Below are positions 63,307 through 64,000 of a DNA stretch of 64,000 bases, piece by piece. The translations under genes and the position numbers were made by a program. The DNA is from Arthrobacter sp. PGP41 (GTDB lineage Bacteria; Actinomycetota; Actinomycetes; Actinomycetales; Micrococcaceae): assembly GCF_002953935.1 (NCBI RefSeq), contig NZ_CP026514.1:2728001-2792000 (forward strand). Direction: 5' to 3'. Under the pieces are notes generated by a model. That model did no database searches, was not told where the DNA came from, and saw nothing but the letters and a program-made list of their open reading frames with translations. Position 1 is the first letter of the stretch, and each line of letters begins with the position of its first letter.

Positions 63307-64000
63307 CTATTTGTCTCCAGAACTTTGCTGATGTTGTCCACATTGTCCGTCATCCACTGCAGGTACGTCTTGCCCTCAGGCAGTGTTTCGTTGAAGTCCA
63401 CCACCGGAACCCCGGCAGTTTCCGCGGCCTTTTTCAGCGATTCCGTCTGCGGGCCTTCGGTTTGGCTGTTGTATGCGAGGAGCCGCACCGACTTCGTGGC
63501 CACCAGGTCGGTTACCGCCTTGAGGACTGCAGGCGGCACGTCGGAGCCTTCTTCAATCGCAGCAGTGTAGTCCGCAGGGGTGGCGTTCACCAGCCCGGCA
63601 TCCTCAAGGAGGTAGAGCGGCACGGGTTCAGTGACGGCAACCCGGGCCCCGGCCGAGGCAGGCTTGAGGGCATCGAGCTTTCCATGCAGTTCTTCAACGC
63701 TGGACTTGAAAGCCGAAGCGTTGGACTCGAAGGTCGATGCAGAGGCGGGGTCCAGCTCGCCGAGCTTGGCGGCGATACCGTCGGCGATCTGCTCCATGGC
63801 GTGCAGGCTGTACCAGACGTGCTCGTTCATTTCTCCGTGGTCGTGCGCGGAGCCATCCCCCGCTGCCGGTTCCGAAGTGGTCGCCCCTGCGGAGGCCTTC
63901 TCCTCCTCCGGGTGTGCAAGGCCGGAAAGCTCGACGGCGTTCAGCACCTTCGCGTCGTCGATGCCGCTGTCCTGCGCCAGGGTGTGGAGGAAGCCGTCGT
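63303..64000 (-). CDS. znuA: Zinc ABC transporter substrate-binding protein, ZnuA/TroA type (5' end outside window)
   Basis: About 232 C-terminal residues are visible; signal peptide and first metal ligand are beyond the window edge. Reading continues open to 64000 (DGFLHTLAQDSGIDD before VLNAVELSG). DHGEMNEHVWYSLHAMEQIADGIA contains the second His ligand, with a short His/Asp/Glu-rich loop SAHDHGEMNEH typical of zinc-specific members; AVTEPVPLYLLEDAG and LPEGKTYLQWMTDN are C-lobe blocks. First gene of znuACB. Confidence 0.92.
   Translation of the reverse strand, partial: DGFLHTLAQDSGIDDAKVLNAVELSGLAHPEEEKASAGATTSEPAAGDGSAHDHGEMNEHVWYSLHAMEQIADGIAAKLGELDPASASTFESNASAFKSSVEELHGKLDALKPASAGARVAVTEPVPLYLLEDAGLVNATPADYTAAIEEGSDVPPAVLKAVTDLVATKSVRLLAYNSQTEGPQTESLKKAAETAGVPVVDFNETLPEGKTYLQWMTDNVDNISKVLETNS

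Noticed and set aside
63303-63947. A complete 214-residue protein starting at 63947
   Set aside because: The frame stays open to the window edge with ZnuA-like sequence, so that GTG is internal.

Overview
The window is about 64 kb of GC-rich DNA with dense, often overlapping genes. Gene families and order (argS-lysA-hom-thrC-thrB-rho-prfA-prmC-tsaC, then a TagO/TagA pair and the full F-type ATP synthase cluster, plus NucS, DUF2017, DUF2550 and DUF3039 proteins) point to an actinobacterium. The closest fit I recognise is Micrococcaceae (Arthrobacter/Pseudarthrobacter type); this is inference from content and order, not from a search. It reads as ordinary chromosome: I see no prophage, transposase, integrase or CRISPR array.

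Layout. 1-4.3 kb: nucleotide and cell-wall housekeeping (rdgB, rph, a metallo-beta-lactamase-fold hydrolase, murI, DUF2017, clpS). 4.3-4.6 kb: a five-copy 59-bp tandem repeat between the divergent clpS and pncB promoters. 4.6-6.6 kb: NAD salvage (pncB, pncA). 6.6-14.3 kb: an XPB-like helicase with a DUF3039 protein, nagB, an ABC exporter pair, an old-yellow-enzyme homologue and a CnoX-like co-chaperone. 14.3-20.1 kb: a large unrecognised membrane protein, an AI-2E/PerM transporter, an alpha/beta hydrolase, a small Cys/His protein, NucS and a cold-shock gene with a long leader.

20.1-32.4 kb (minus strand): ATP synthase (atpI, an atpZ-like gene, atpB-E-F-H-A-G-D-C), then DUF2550, a membrane-anchored esterase and an MprF-like lipid aminoacyltransferase. 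32.5-41.2 kb: TagO/WecA-like and TagA/WecG-like enzymes with an oppositely oriented GT2, then tsaC, prmC, prfA and rho; two long inverted repeats and a 14-bp palindrome lie between rho and prfA. 41.2-47.7 kb: the aspartate-family amino-acid operon (argS, lysA, hom, thrC, thrB).

47.9-50.8 kb holds the most attractive functional module: an FMN-binding lipoprotein, an ApbE flavin transferase and a fusion of an NqrB/RnfD-like membrane domain with an NAD(P)H-flavin reductase domain, which together look like a compact flavin-based trans-membrane electron-transfer chain. Then come tRNA-Arg(CCG), a protealysin-like M4 protease with its probable emfourin inhibitor, an AdpA/GlxA-like regulator with a probable self-operator facing a 55-residue membrane peptide, and hrpA. 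57.9-61.0 kb is a four-gene operon joined by 4-nt overlaps (MBL hydrolase, sulfurtransferase, alcohol dehydrogenase, HIT protein). The window closes with zur and the zinc uptake genes znuB, znuC and a truncated znuA.

A recurring theme is leaderless initiation: at least ten genes have a TANNNT hexamer exactly 6 or 7 nt before their start codon. This was used to fix several start sites.
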